From positions 1-51,571 of the IMG/VR virus record IMGVR_UViG_3300050821_002877: a DNA stretch of 51,571 nucleotides; one strand, given 5' to 3'. This stretch comes from a virus. The notes beneath the pieces are model-generated. The model saw nothing but the letters and a program-made list of their open reading frames with translations. It was not told where the DNA came from and searched no databases. This document shows positions 35,732-44,158 of this stretch, piece after piece; position 1 is the stretch's first letter; each line of letters starts with the position of its first letter. Made by a program: the position numbers and the translations under genes.

Positions 35732-36029
35732 ACTTAAATGCTGGTTTCCATTCAGGACTTCTTTGTACATCAACCTTCTTATCAAATGGACTCCACTTCT
35801 CACCTCTTACAGGACTAACTCTCGTATCACTTCCAGGTGCAGTTGATTGACTAGAATAATGTGGTTCTTTCCCATGATGAACTAGATGATTATCAAACTG
35901 ACTTTTCGCTGCCGCTTCTGTTCCCATCCTAGTCTGAAAACCACACTTACATTCAACATAATGCCGATATTGCTCATAACTATTCGGCTGATATTCATAC
36001 ATAACAAGCCCATGTTCAATCAAAGCCAT
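35730..36029 (-). CDS. C2H2-like zinc-finger protein, 99 aa
   Basis: ECKCGFQTRMGTEAAAKSQFDNHLVHHG gives two Cys and spaced His ligands of a C2H2-like finger. The C-terminus is basic and disordered-looking. An AAAGGAG-type site precedes the ATG. Function unknown. Confidence 0.65.
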   Translation of the reverse strand: MALIEHGLVMYEYQPNSYEQYRHYVECKCGFQTRMGTEAAAKSQFDNHLVHHGKEPHYSSQSTAPGSDTRVSPVRGEKWSPFDKKVDVQRSPEWKPAFK

Positions 36030-36038
36030 AAGTCTCCT

Positions 36039-36791
36039 TTATGTCCCCCAACAAACATAATTGAAGGTATCCGAACTAGAGTTACCATCTGTGATAGTAA
36101 AAGAAGATGAACTCACATAGGTAATCTTAAAGATTGCATTAGCTGCTGTTGTAGCATCACTAGCGGCACAGAAATAAGATGTTCCACTAGTAAATGCAGG
36201 AGCAATAGATGCTACAGTACATGTAGTTGCCGCGGAAGCAGTACATGAGCCATAGATAACGCGAAAGTTAGTAGTGAAGACTGAAGTACAGGTGGTAGTA
36301 GTACCGCAGTTAATTGCAGAGGACAATATATTCTGTGGAGTATTTCCAATTTGTCCAAAATAATTAAATGCCAGAGAACCACTACCAGTAGTAGTCAGAG
36401 CAGTAATATTCACACGAACATATGCTGCTGATAGTGTAGCAGTATATGTCCCAGAGGATGTACAAGTCTGAGCAGTACCAAGTGCAGTATACGTACCAGT
36501 TAAAGTAGTAGACTGCTCTAACTGTATTGTACAGACAGAAACAGTCGCCACTGCTGTCCAGGATAGTGTCATTGATGTAACAAGACTATTCTGGAACATA
36601 GAACCTTGTCCACCACAAGGACTAATACCAACACTAGTAGCTACTCCAGTTGCAGCAGTACATGCTACTAGTGCTGATACTGGACCAAGACTCTGAACAT
36701 ATTGAGTTTGTTGGGCCTGTGTCGTGACTGAACATAAGGCACAAATTATCCCGGCGACCAGAAATGTTAATGATTTCTTAAGAAATTTCAT
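36039..36791 (-). CDS. Exported SLSW-domain protein, 250 aa
   Basis: It has a signal peptide MKFLKKSLTFLVAGIICALCSVTTQA, then QQTQY. Residues about 70-150 match the beta-domain of the 920-aa spike (MTLSWT...CTIQLEQSTTLTGTY...AQTCTSSGTY...YVRVNITAL). A second beta-region (about 160-250) carries paired Cys. It lies directly downstream of the capsid gene in transcription order, an odd place for an exported protein. Confidence 0.7.
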   Translation of the reverse strand: MKFLKKSLTFLVAGIICALCSVTTQAQQTQYVQSLGPVSALVACTAATGVATSVGISPCGGQGSMFQNSLVTSMTLSWTAVATVSVCTIQLEQSTTLTGTYTALGTAQTCTSSGTYTATLSAAYVRVNITALTTTGSGSLAFNYFGQIGNTPQNILSSAINCGTTTTCTSVFTTNFRVIYGSCTASAATTCTVASIAPAFTSGTSYFCAASDATTAANAIFKITYVSSSSFTITDGNSSSDTFNYVCWGT

Positions 36792-36842
36792 TTAATAATC
36801 TCCATTGTCTATAAAGTTCTGGAAATGAACTTCAACATACTA

Positions 36843-37796
36843 CTATGGACCATTAGAACCCCATGTACCATAATAGAAGTTAGCAATAGCCGTAAAGCGA
36901 CTAACAACGGACTCTTTCAATGCCTTTGTATCAAAGTCATCATCAAAATCAGTCTTAGGCTTCTGCCGCCAAATAAAATCAAGATGATGATATTTCTTCT
37001 CACAAAAGGCAAACCATGCACCGACTGAGATTAAGTAGTTACTAATCATATAACCCAAATCTTCGCCAAGAAGTGAGTTAATTTCATTAGTCGCTGTTCC
37101 AGGCTTTCCCGGACTACCTAGAAGCTCACGCGCTAGGAATCTATTAGTAAAATGAATAAGAATAGATTTCGGGAAGTACGTGATGGGCATTCCTTGTCCA
37201 TCAATCATTCCTTGAAATTGATTCGTCATTAATTGAATACCAGCAAAAGACAAATCAATATCCGTAGATGGCCTATTAGGATAAGTACCAGGAGCACTAA
37301 TAATTGTTCCAATGCCCGGTGTATAACTTGTCGCCGTAGGTCCACCCAAAAGAGGATGTTGGTTATTAAATAATGAAACACCATCAACAGTCTTGACAGT
37401 AGAGAAGCCAAGATTGATAATATTCCATGCCACAAGTTCCTCTGTAAAGCGCTGTGATCGAGCCAGCGCTTTAGGGACTTGAATGATTACGCCATGCTGA
37501 TCATCATCATGTAACTCAAAGGATGATCTTGCCGCCATTCCATAAGTAAGAGGAATAGCTCGGATTGTCCCACCCTGGATAAGTCTTGTATAAAAGAGTG
37601 GTGTATTTTCAGGTTTAAGAACCATCGGAGGGGTTCCAGCAAATTCCAGTTCATCATTATACATTGATGTAATGGACTTAACATTAAACACTGCTGGATA
37701 TTGTAATTCACGCTGCATCATTTCATTCCACTGAAGGAATATGAAGCGCTGGCCCTTCGCCATTAATTGGGCATATTGACCCCGTACCATACTCAT
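36843..37796 (-). CDS. Major capsid protein (Mu gpT-like)
   Basis: It is 317 aa with the capsid-like ending FDTKALKESVVSRFTAIANFYYGTWGSNGP, internal LFNNQHPLLGG and a long E-loop-like region. The order scaffold, then decoration-like protein, then this gene fits the usual head module. Mu gpT-like heads end with similar aromatic/Gly tails. An AGGGAG site precedes the ATG. Confidence 0.8.
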   Translation of the reverse strand: MSMVRGQYAQLMAKGQRFIFLQWNEMMQRELQYPAVFNVKSITSMYNDELEFAGTPPMVLKPENTPLFYTRLIQGGTIRAIPLTYGMAARSSFELHDDDQHGVIIQVPKALARSQRFTEELVAWNIINLGFSTVKTVDGVSLFNNQHPLLGGPTATSYTPGIGTIISAPGTYPNRPSTDIDLSFAGIQLMTNQFQGMIDGQGMPITYFPKSILIHFTNRFLARELLGSPGKPGTATNEINSLLGEDLGYMISNYLISVGAWFAFCEKKYHHLDFIWRQKPKTDFDDDFDTKALKESVVSRFTAIANFYYGTWGSNGP

Positions 37797-37863
37797 TGTT
37801 AATCTCCCTTATAATTAAATAGCAGGCTTAGCTCTGTTATTTTCATCAATCATATATCTTCTT

Positions 37864-38484
37864 TTACGGAATCAACTGTGATGCAGCCTGCAAGAATTGA
37901 AACAAAATCCGAGCATTTGCAATAGAACCATCTATAGGATGAAGACCGATCATTAAAAGAACAGTATTCGTACCTGGAGTCGTTTTTGCAAAATCGACAT
38001 ACCAATAACCATTAGCATCTAGAGACATACCATACTGTGTACCAACGTTTGCCTGTGTAGGTGTAACAGCAGCACCGGTACTATTATCCGTCTGTCCTGA
38101 GAAAATAGTATCTAGATTCGCTTCTGCTACATCAATATAACCTAGTGATGCCGGAGCACCTTCAGGAATATTAACTGCCGAAGGTTGAAATGGTACAGAA
38201 CCAAAGGTTGTTCCTGTCCCTGGGAATCCTACAATACCAAATGCAGTAGGCGCACCAGCACCATTGGTTGCTAGATTATGAGCATTCTCAAGAGCAACAC
38301 CCACAATACCTTTAACTATTGTCACACCATCCCAAGCCTGCACAAAGCCAGCATTTAATTGCACTGGCGTCCCCATAAAGAATGTCTGTGCAGCCTTTTC
38401 TTGTGGTGCATCTGTCATCTCAGTTGTGTTTTGCTTAGTCTCCACAACTTCGAGAATAGCATGCGTTGCAAGTAATGAGGCCAT
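37864..38484 (-). CDS. Head decoration-like protein, 206 aa
   Basis: Beta-rich small virion-type sequence (FFMGTPVQLNAGFVQAWDGVTIVKGIVGVALENAHN), typical of proteins that sit between scaffold and capsid genes. No Cys. Strong GGGAGATATA site upstream. Probably stabilises the capsid surface. Confidence 0.6.
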   Translation of the reverse strand: MASLLATHAILEVVETKQNTTEMTDAPQEKAAQTFFMGTPVQLNAGFVQAWDGVTIVKGIVGVALENAHNLATNGAGAPTAFGIVGFPGTGTTFGSVPFQPSAVNIPEGAPASLGYIDVAEANLDTIFSGQTDNSTGAAVTPTQANVGTQYGMSLDANGYWYVDFAKTTPGTNTVLLMIGLHPIDGSIANARILFQFLQAASQLIP

Positions 38485-38531
38485 CGTTTATATCTCCCAT
38501 TCTACAACAATAGACAAATTAGAACTATTTA

Positions 38532-39455
38532 TTATGTCCTACTAAATGTTACTGGTTCTTTCCCACTTGCTTGTCTATACTTATTTAATGTTCCACGTCC
38601 ACCTGGTTCAAATCCTATAAGATCATTAAATGATTGACTCGCCGCTGCTTCTGCCATCTTTCCGGATGTAATACCATCAAGTTTAAAGGCCGCGACTTCG
38701 ATATTACGCTTATAAATAGCCATCAGTTTAAGAACACTAATTTTCATCAAAACAACATCATATTGTGTTATTTGTGTCCCATCAATCATTTTAGGATGAA
38801 TAGGAGTCTTTACTGTATCCACATCATCTATAGATGCCGCTTCAAAGCCATCGGCCATTAGACGCATCATATTACCTTGTACAAAGTTTACTTTATTCAC
38901 CCACCTAAATCGAATAGATGGATCTTTCGGGATAGGATGGAAACTATCCTGAATATCATAACCAGCAGTCTTGATGAATGATAAATCAAGAATCATTGAT
39001 TCATCAAGCCGTCGCATATCATCATCTGTAGCTGTTCTGGCTCTAAATCGTTCAATCATATCCTCCCGTTGTCGAGGAGTTATGGGACCAAGAAAAGCCT
39101 TCTTATCAGATGATGGAGTTACTTGAACATTACCACCACGAGTATACGCTTCCGCAGGGACAGAAGTCATTGTATTATCTGCTTGATCTTGCTTCATTTT
39201 CTTAGAGACTGCCTCTGCAAGATCAGCGAGAGCATTTACAGTATCAGTATTGTCTATAACAGCAGGAATAGACTCAGTATTTAAAACAACTACTGGCTCA
39301 TTAGAATCTATATGACTAAAATCCTGTTTCAGTGATTCTTGCTGCTGTTCATAATTAAATACTGAAGTCTGCTCTGGCTCAGGAGTATTACTTACTTGTC
39401 CATCTCCCTGTGGCTGAATAGGTTCTTCAGGATTATTTTTTCGTTTTAGAGTCAT
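38532..39455 (-). CDS. Hypothetical head-module protein, 307 aa
   Basis: The N-terminal 110 residues are acidic and disordered (NPEEPIQPQGDGQVSNTPEPE), followed by a helical C-terminal part (ITPRQREDMIERFRARTATDDDMRRL). It is between scaffold and decoration genes. It may be an assembly factor; no family recognised. Confidence 0.55.
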   Translation of the reverse strand: MTLKRKNNPEEPIQPQGDGQVSNTPEPEQTSVFNYEQQQESLKQDFSHIDSNEPVVVLNTESIPAVIDNTDTVNALADLAEAVSKKMKQDQADNTMTSVPAEAYTRGGNVQVTPSSDKKAFLGPITPRQREDMIERFRARTATDDDMRRLDESMILDLSFIKTAGYDIQDSFHPIPKDPSIRFRWVNKVNFVQGNMMRLMADGFEAASIDDVDTVKTPIHPKMIDGTQITQYDVVLMKISVLKLMAIYKRNIEVAAFKLDGITSGKMAEAAASQSFNDLIGFEPGGRGTLNKYRQASGKEPVTFSRT

Positions 39456-39458
39456 ATA

Positions 39459-40241
39459 TTATACTCCCTGCCCTGACATAACCTTAACTTCCTCTGCTTC
39501 CATATCTTTTCCTGCCTGAATCCATTGTTCAGGAGTCATATTATACTTAGCGGCCTGTTTCTTCTCAATATCGGTCATCATATCTTCTGGCTTACGATTA
39601 CCGCCAGTATTATCACCAACAGACTGATTATTCCCACCGCCACCGCTAGAGGCAACCATATTAAATTTACCATCTTTCTTATCTGTATCTCGATTTATAT
39701 CATCAATATGATTCCCCATAACCATATTGTGAATCTTCAAAAGAAGTTTATCTGGATCAAAATCTTTAGACAAAGCAAATTGCTCAGGCTTATATTGTGC
39801 CCATTCCTGTTCAATTTCTTCTCGCAAGGCAGTATTCTTAAATCCTTTAAGATTATTCCTTGCACGATCCATTGCAAGATCCATACGCATTCTAGTGGCC
39901 TGGATAGCACTATAAGTTACTGATTGTCCAACCTTTTTATTCAGGAAGGCAACTGGATCAGTAAGAAATTCAGCCTGTTCATCAGGTTTGTCATTATTAT
40001 TGTTATTATTGTTATTATTGTTGTTATTATTATCATTATTTACAACTGGCGGCTTTAGTTTTGTCTCTAGTTCAGTGAATTGATTCTTGATCAATTCTGT
40101 CATAGAAGTAGCCAATTCAGTCTTCAATGTATCTAAATCTGCCTTTTTAACACCATTAGCCTTCAATTCAGCCAAATCTGCGGGATCTAGACCAGCTTTC
40201 TTCAAATCTTCTGCTGTTAGTTCTTGATTACGCCAGGCCAT
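39459..40241 (-). CDS. Putative scaffolding protein with Asn run, 260 aa
   Basis: Helical N-terminus (LTAEDLKKAGLDPADLAELKANGV), an Asn-rich run of about 16 residues near position 70, helices, a Gly/Asn linker and a charged C-terminal helix (MTPEQWIQAGKDMEAEEVK), all typical of phage scaffolds. TAATG couples it to the 85-aa gene upstream. Confidence 0.65.
   Translation of the reverse strand: MAWRNQELTAEDLKKAGLDPADLAELKANGVKKADLDTLKTELATSMTELIKNQFTELETKLKPPVVNNDNNNNNNNNNNNNNDKPDEQAEFLTDPVAFLNKKVGQSVTYSAIQATRMRMDLAMDRARNNLKGFKNTALREEIEQEWAQYKPEQFALSKDFDPDKLLLKIHNMVMGNHIDDINRDTDKKDGKFNMVASSGGGGNNQSVGDNTGGNRKPEDMMTDIEKKQAAKYNMTPEQWIQAGKDMEAEEVKVMSGQGV
39991..40040 (-). repeat. AAY trinucleotide microsatellite coding for Asn
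   Basis: A run of AAT/AAC codons in the scaffold gene encodes uninterrupted Asn. Such tracts can change length by slippage and here fall in a linker. Confidence 0.85.
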
Positions 40242-40498
40242 TATACTACCTCCTCAAGATTAGTACTAAGTTTAATAGGTTGAAGAGGTTGACCAAAAGT
40301 AAGCATTTCTAGATAAATTTCACCAGTAATAGCAATCTCTTCAAGTTCTTCTTTAGTTAGTTTCCATTTAGAAATAACCCTATTTCCATCTGATATCGCA
40401 GGAAGTGGAATATATTCAGGCTGATCTTTGGCATAAACTACTTTTCTATATCCTTGAATACATCCAATCTCAGTTAACGGAATTTCTACTGGTGTCAT
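40241..40498 (-). CDS. Small hypothetical head-module protein, 85 aa
   Basis: Its sequence (GCIQGYRKVVYAKDQPEYIPLPAI...LTKEELEEIAITGEIYLEMLTFGQPLQP) recalls small proteins encoded next to portal/scaffold genes in podoviruses. It abuts its upstream neighbour directly. Function unknown. Confidence 0.65.
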   Translation of the reverse strand: MTPVEIPLTEIGCIQGYRKVVYAKDQPEYIPLPAISDGNRVISKWKLTKEELEEIAITGEIYLEMLTFGQPLQPIKLSTNLEEVV

Positions 40499-40822
40499 TT
40501 AATTGCCTCCTTTACTTACTTCTTCCTGTATTTTTGTATGTTCTTCAAGACCACTTTTCATTTTTGTTACCATTTCTAATGCTATGATAAATCCCCGAAG
40601 GATATCTGTGATATTCTGACCTTGCTTATTTACATAACGGGAAACGAGATCATTTTTATATTCTTCTAATTTCTTATTGTAGTAACTGTCCAGTATTATT
40701 TGCTCCGGCTGTTTGAGGTGAAGGAGAAGCATTTGCTTGTGGTCCAGGAGTTTGCTGTACTCCTTGTCCATTACTATTTGGTTGAGCTTCTCCTGCGCCT
40801 CCTTGAACGTTTTGTTGTCCAT
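40499..40822 (-). CDS. Helical 107-aa protein overprinted on the portal C-terminus
   Basis: AAGGAG lies exactly 8 bases before this ATG, supporting a start 149 bases inside the portal gene. The protein is a charged helical chain (FKEAQEKLNQIVMDKEYSKLL...ALEMVTKMKSGLEEH). The overlapping portal tail is low complexity (Gln/Asn/Gly/Pro), suggesting that one frame constrains the other. Possible assembly chaperone; no family recognised. Confidence 0.65.
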   Translation of the reverse strand: MDNKTFKEAQEKLNQIVMDKEYSKLLDHKQMLLLHLKQPEQIILDSYYNKKLEEYKNDLVSRYVNKQGQNITDILRGFIIALEMVTKMKSGLEEHTKIQEEVSKGGN

Positions 40823-42644
40823 TTGCTGCGCTCCTTATTTGTTTAAGTATTTCAACTTCAGGCTGCATTCTGGAGATATCATCATATCCAAAGGCACGGA
40901 GTAATTTGGACATAATATATGACATACCCCCAATACTTCCTAGCAGAAATTGTTTAATCTCCGGAGGAATAACGGGATTTGTTACACCTTGAAGAATCTG
41001 TGCTATTGCGCCATAATGCCGCTGCATTACTTGCGTAAAGAGCATTCCAGTTTGTTTTTCAATCTCTTTATTAATCGACGCTGTTGCCGCTTTAATAGGA
41101 AGTTCAATTCTTCCAGACTTGATGTTGTCAAAAGCCTTTTGTAGTATTGCAGCCTGCTTACCAAGATACCGAAGCCTGTCTTCTCCAATACCGAAATGTG
41201 CATACTGATTAGAAGACTTCTGTCCGATATTAAGGTGCATGTACCGGAAGTCAGTAACATTAATGTTTATTCTCCTATTCCCTGCTTGCATGATAGAAAA
41301 GGTGCCCATACTATTATAATTACCTTTTTTATCAACTGTACCACTTCCCATACCTTCAGAACCGGGCATATCCGTTCCAAAGCGGGCTTTCGCAAGAGAT
41401 AGGGTTAACATCTCTTCATTTACTGATTCTGGAGCAGTTCTTCCTAGTTGTACAATTTCTGCCTCATCAGGATTAAGTGGGAGAACGGCCATTGGAAATA
41501 AACTTATTCCGGCATCAATTCGAGCATTACGGCCACCTAGGACAACACTAGTATTAGATAATGTCCGAGAATCAACACGCTGATTATGTGTCGTACATAC
41601 TTCTTCTTGATACATCTCACCCATTTCAGCAAAACCATAACCAATTAGTCCATCTTCACTATATCCAAGGCGACAAAACTCAAATGGTTCGGTATTCTTT
41701 GGATAAAAATTATAGAATGCCGCCATTCTCAGGCCACCACAATTCTCTCCACCATGACCAAGATGCATGGTAAAAAGAATACTAAACTTCTTATTATTAT
41801 GCCAGTATTTAAACCAGCACTCATAAAAGATCCAAGTAGCAGTATTCTCTCCAGATGGACTAGGAGGATCAATATTCTGATCTTTTAATTTCTCTTCCTC
41901 CTCCGTAGACATGCCTTCATTATCTGGAGAATTTTTAATTTTTTCCCATGCATCCCTATCAAACGCCCCGACAAAAACTTTCTCTTCACATTTACTTTTC
42001 GTAAGGGGATATTTATGATATTTAAATTCTGCATCTTCCCACTTACTAACTCCCGGCGTTGCTGCCCAGTTCTCATAGGCTAATTTTTCAGGCTTAGGAC
42101 CATCATATACTACTCTATCATCAAACATTGGCTTACTATCGGTATCTATTCCGGTAACTATTGCCTCTGTTTGAGTAACCCAGGGTAATTTTATAAGAAC
42201 TGATCCAAGACCAGCATTATCATGTGCGGCTCTACTTTCAGTTCTATATAAGTCTAATTCATCCTGTTTAAGGCCCATTAGATTAAGAAACTCTTCTAAT
42301 GCAACTCTCTGCTCATCCCCATTCTCTGTCTCTGGCCAATCACCACATAAACCAGCAGTAAATAGGGGAAGAATCTCATATATACTCCCAAGCTGTGTGG
42401 CTTTGAGTGTATCGACATTTTCCCCTATTAACTGTATAACAACATTACTAGCATTAGCCCAAGGAAAGCTTCGTGATTCTTCCTTTGGTTTACCTTTTAT
42501 TAATTTACGCCACTTTGGGACCAAGTTTTCATGCAGATTTGCATAGGCATCTTTTAGAGATGTGAGATTATCATAGACATATCTGTCTAGATTCTTATCC
42601 TCATCTCCGCCGAGGTTTACCTTTACTGGTCTTAATAATGGCAT
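40674..42644 (-). CDS. Portal protein, podovirus type, 656 aa
   Basis: The sequence shows the usual portal layout: N-terminal helical wing (PKWRKLIKGKPKEESRSFPWANASNVVIQLI), central DNA-tunnel region (GYGFAEMGEMYQEEVCTTHNQRVDSRTLSNTSVVLGGRNARIDAG) and helical crown. The length is close to P22-like portals. The low-complexity C-terminal 45 residues overlap the next gene. It forms the dodecameric DNA gate at the head vertex. Confidence 0.85.
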   Translation of the reverse strand: MPLLRPVKVNLGGDEDKNLDRYVYDNLTSLKDAYANLHENLVPKWRKLIKGKPKEESRSFPWANASNVVIQLIGENVDTLKATQLGSIYEILPLFTAGLCGDWPETENGDEQRVALEEFLNLMGLKQDELDLYRTESRAAHDNAGLGSVLIKLPWVTQTEAIVTGIDTDSKPMFDDRVVYDGPKPEKLAYENWAATPGVSKWEDAEFKYHKYPLTKSKCEEKVFVGAFDRDAWEKIKNSPDNEGMSTEEEEKLKDQNIDPPSPSGENTATWIFYECWFKYWHNNKKFSILFTMHLGHGGENCGGLRMAAFYNFYPKNTEPFEFCRLGYSEDGLIGYGFAEMGEMYQEEVCTTHNQRVDSRTLSNTSVVLGGRNARIDAGISLFPMAVLPLNPDEAEIVQLGRTAPESVNEEMLTLSLAKARFGTDMPGSEGMGSGTVDKKGNYNSMGTFSIMQAGNRRININVTDFRYMHLNIGQKSSNQYAHFGIGEDRLRYLGKQAAILQKAFDNIKSGRIELPIKAATASINKEIEKQTGMLFTQVMQRHYGAIAQILQGVTNPVIPPEIKQFLLGSIGGMSYIMSKLLRAFGYDDISRMQPEVEILKQIRSAANGQQNVQGGAGEAQPNSNGQGVQQTPGPQANASPSPQTAGANNTGQLLQ

Positions 42645-42677
42645 AAATTAACGTCGTTGGGAGAAAAATTAATAAAA

Positions 42678-43271
42678 TTAGTAAATAATCTGTTCTTGTT
42701 GATTATTCGCAACTAATAGATCATTAAAGTCAGTCTTGAACTGTTTTACTGAGCGTTTCTTCGGAACAAAAATAATAGTTTTAGTTGTTGTCCGCATGGC
42801 TTTCATAGCCGAAGGACTAGCGATCGGAGGTGGAAGAGATGGGAGAAATGCAGTTAATGTGGATAGAATTACGCCAAGAAGTCCAGAAATTAATGTCGCA
42901 AGACTTCCATCTGGAAGATTTAGATTACTCCAGAATGCCTGTATTTCTGACTTAACCGCATCAATTGCAGTAGAAATTTTACCAAGAAGACTTGCCTTAT
43001 TAGCAGCAGGAGCATTATTATAATTTGTAACTACCACTTGTAAATCTGCAAAGCCGGCCTTTACTTCACTAATTAAGGCTGCTACAGGTAATGAAAGGGC
43101 TGGATCTAAAAGATTTATCACTACTTGAAAGGCAGAAAGGCCAACAGGGACATATTTCTCAATATCTAAGAATATTGAACCACAGGACAAGCCTAATGAT
43201 GTAACACCAAGAGGAATAGCAATCACGCCTCCTGTTAATACTTTCCCAAATTGTCGTCGGGTTTGAGACAT
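42678..43271 (-). CDS. Tat-signal-like exported protein, 197 aa
   Basis: The N-terminus MSQTRRQFGKVLTGGVIAIP is a twin-arginine signal (TRRQF) followed by a hydrophobic stretch and LSC, which could be a weak lipobox. A hydrophobic C-terminal region (LISGLLGVILSTLTAFLPSLPPP) and basic tail follow. AAAGGAG precedes the ATG. It lies in a run of small membrane-protein genes and may be part of lysis or envelope interaction. Confidence 0.6.
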   Translation of the reverse strand: MSQTRRQFGKVLTGGVIAIPLGVTSLGLSCGSIFLDIEKYVPVGLSAFQVVINLLDPALSLPVAALISEVKAGFADLQVVVTNYNNAPAANKASLLGKISTAIDAVKSEIQAFWSNLNLPDGSLATLISGLLGVILSTLTAFLPSLPPPIASPSAMKAMRTTTKTIIFVPKKRSVKQFKTDFNDLLVANNQQEQIIY

Positions 43272-43291
43272 AGAAAGCTCCTTTTATCTTA

Positions 43292-43615
43292 CTATCTATT
43301 CCACTTAATATCTGATCCTTTTGGTGCCGGATTAGTGTCATACTTTGGCTGTGCAAGAATACTTCCAGTAGTATCAACTGGCGCTACTGGAATATTTCCA
43401 CCTAATACTTGTGCTTGCGCCTGTCTAGTAGCAAGAACTCTAAATATCCCACCAGTAAAAGTATGGATAAAGTCAAAAAACCATCTATAGAATCCCGTGG
43501 CAGACTGAGGAGATGGCATTGCGCCTACAGTACTGGAAATAAAGAGTACTGTTATTGTTGTTGCCATATACGGGTGAGCTATATATAGATTAGTAAACCA
43601 TTGAATAAAGGACAC
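43292..43615 (-). CDS. Small membrane protein, holin candidate, 107 aa
   Basis: GTG start in a TAGTG overlap with the upstream stop; GAGGAG lies 6 bases before it. One transmembrane helix (MATTITVLFISSTVGAMP) then PSP..GFYRWFFDFIHTFTGG, a pattern common in phage holin-like proteins, and a disordered C-terminus. Holin role inferred. Confidence 0.55.
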   Translation of the reverse strand: MSFIQWFTNLYIAHPYMATTITVLFISSTVGAMPSPQSATGFYRWFFDFIHTFTGGIFRVLATRQAQAQVLGGNIPVAPVDTTGSILAQPKYDTNPAPKGSDIKWNR

Positions 43616-43833
43616 TAGGACTCCTCTTTTTCCCTTATTTGAGATCCTATTTGCTCTTTTCTATGCTTTAATTCCTTTTCTAGCACAATTATTTCACTAT
43701 CAATAACATTTTCCAAATCCTTATATAATACATTCCCACGAGTACTCTTAAGATCCTCAATATGATTCTCGATCTCAGTCATCGTCATATCTCTGAGAGC
43801 AATATAATCTTTCTCAATTTTGATCTTTCGCAT
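43615..43833 (-). CDS. Coiled-coil protein, 72 aa
   Basis: Highly charged helix throughout (ALRDMTMTEIENHIEDLKSTRG...IIVLEKELKHRKEQI). It overlaps both neighbours. Could partner with the holin candidate or spanin-like proteins; unknown. Confidence 0.6.
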   Translation of the reverse strand: MRKIKIEKDYIALRDMTMTEIENHIEDLKSTRGNVLYKDLENVIDSEIIVLEKELKHRKEQIGSQIREKEES

Positions 43834-44158
43834 CTACTTTTGCCTGATTAATCAAATGTTGTTGATATATCATTTCCTGATCCTTAACCACCACATCCGC
43901 AGCTTCTGCGGCTACTTTATCAGCATCTACATTCGTTATTTCTGCTATTCTATGTGCTTGAACGGCATATCTACGAGCAAAATCTACATTAAGTTTCTTC
44001 TGTTCCCCCATTGCACTATTAGATAACATATGTGTAGCCTCACCAGTTTTCTTAATTTTCCCTGCCTGATACGCATTCCATGCAGTAGTTATACCAATTG
44101 CAAGGAGCATTATATTACCAGCGTTCATATCATTAGGACTAAGCATAAATAATCCCAT
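43814..44158 (-). CDS. Small protein with N-terminal hydrophobic helix, 114 aa
   Basis: Residues about 12-30 (NAGNIMLLAIGITTAWNAYQAG) form one membrane helix; the rest is charged and helical, possibly coiled coil. It starts in a TAATG overlap with the large terminase. A lysis or internal-virion role is possible. Confidence 0.6.
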   Translation of the reverse strand: MGLFMLSPNDMNAGNIMLLAIGITTAWNAYQAGKIKKTGEATHMLSNSAMGEQKKLNVDFARRYAVQAHRIAEITNVDADKVAAEAADVVVKDQEMIYQQHLINQAKVDAKDQN

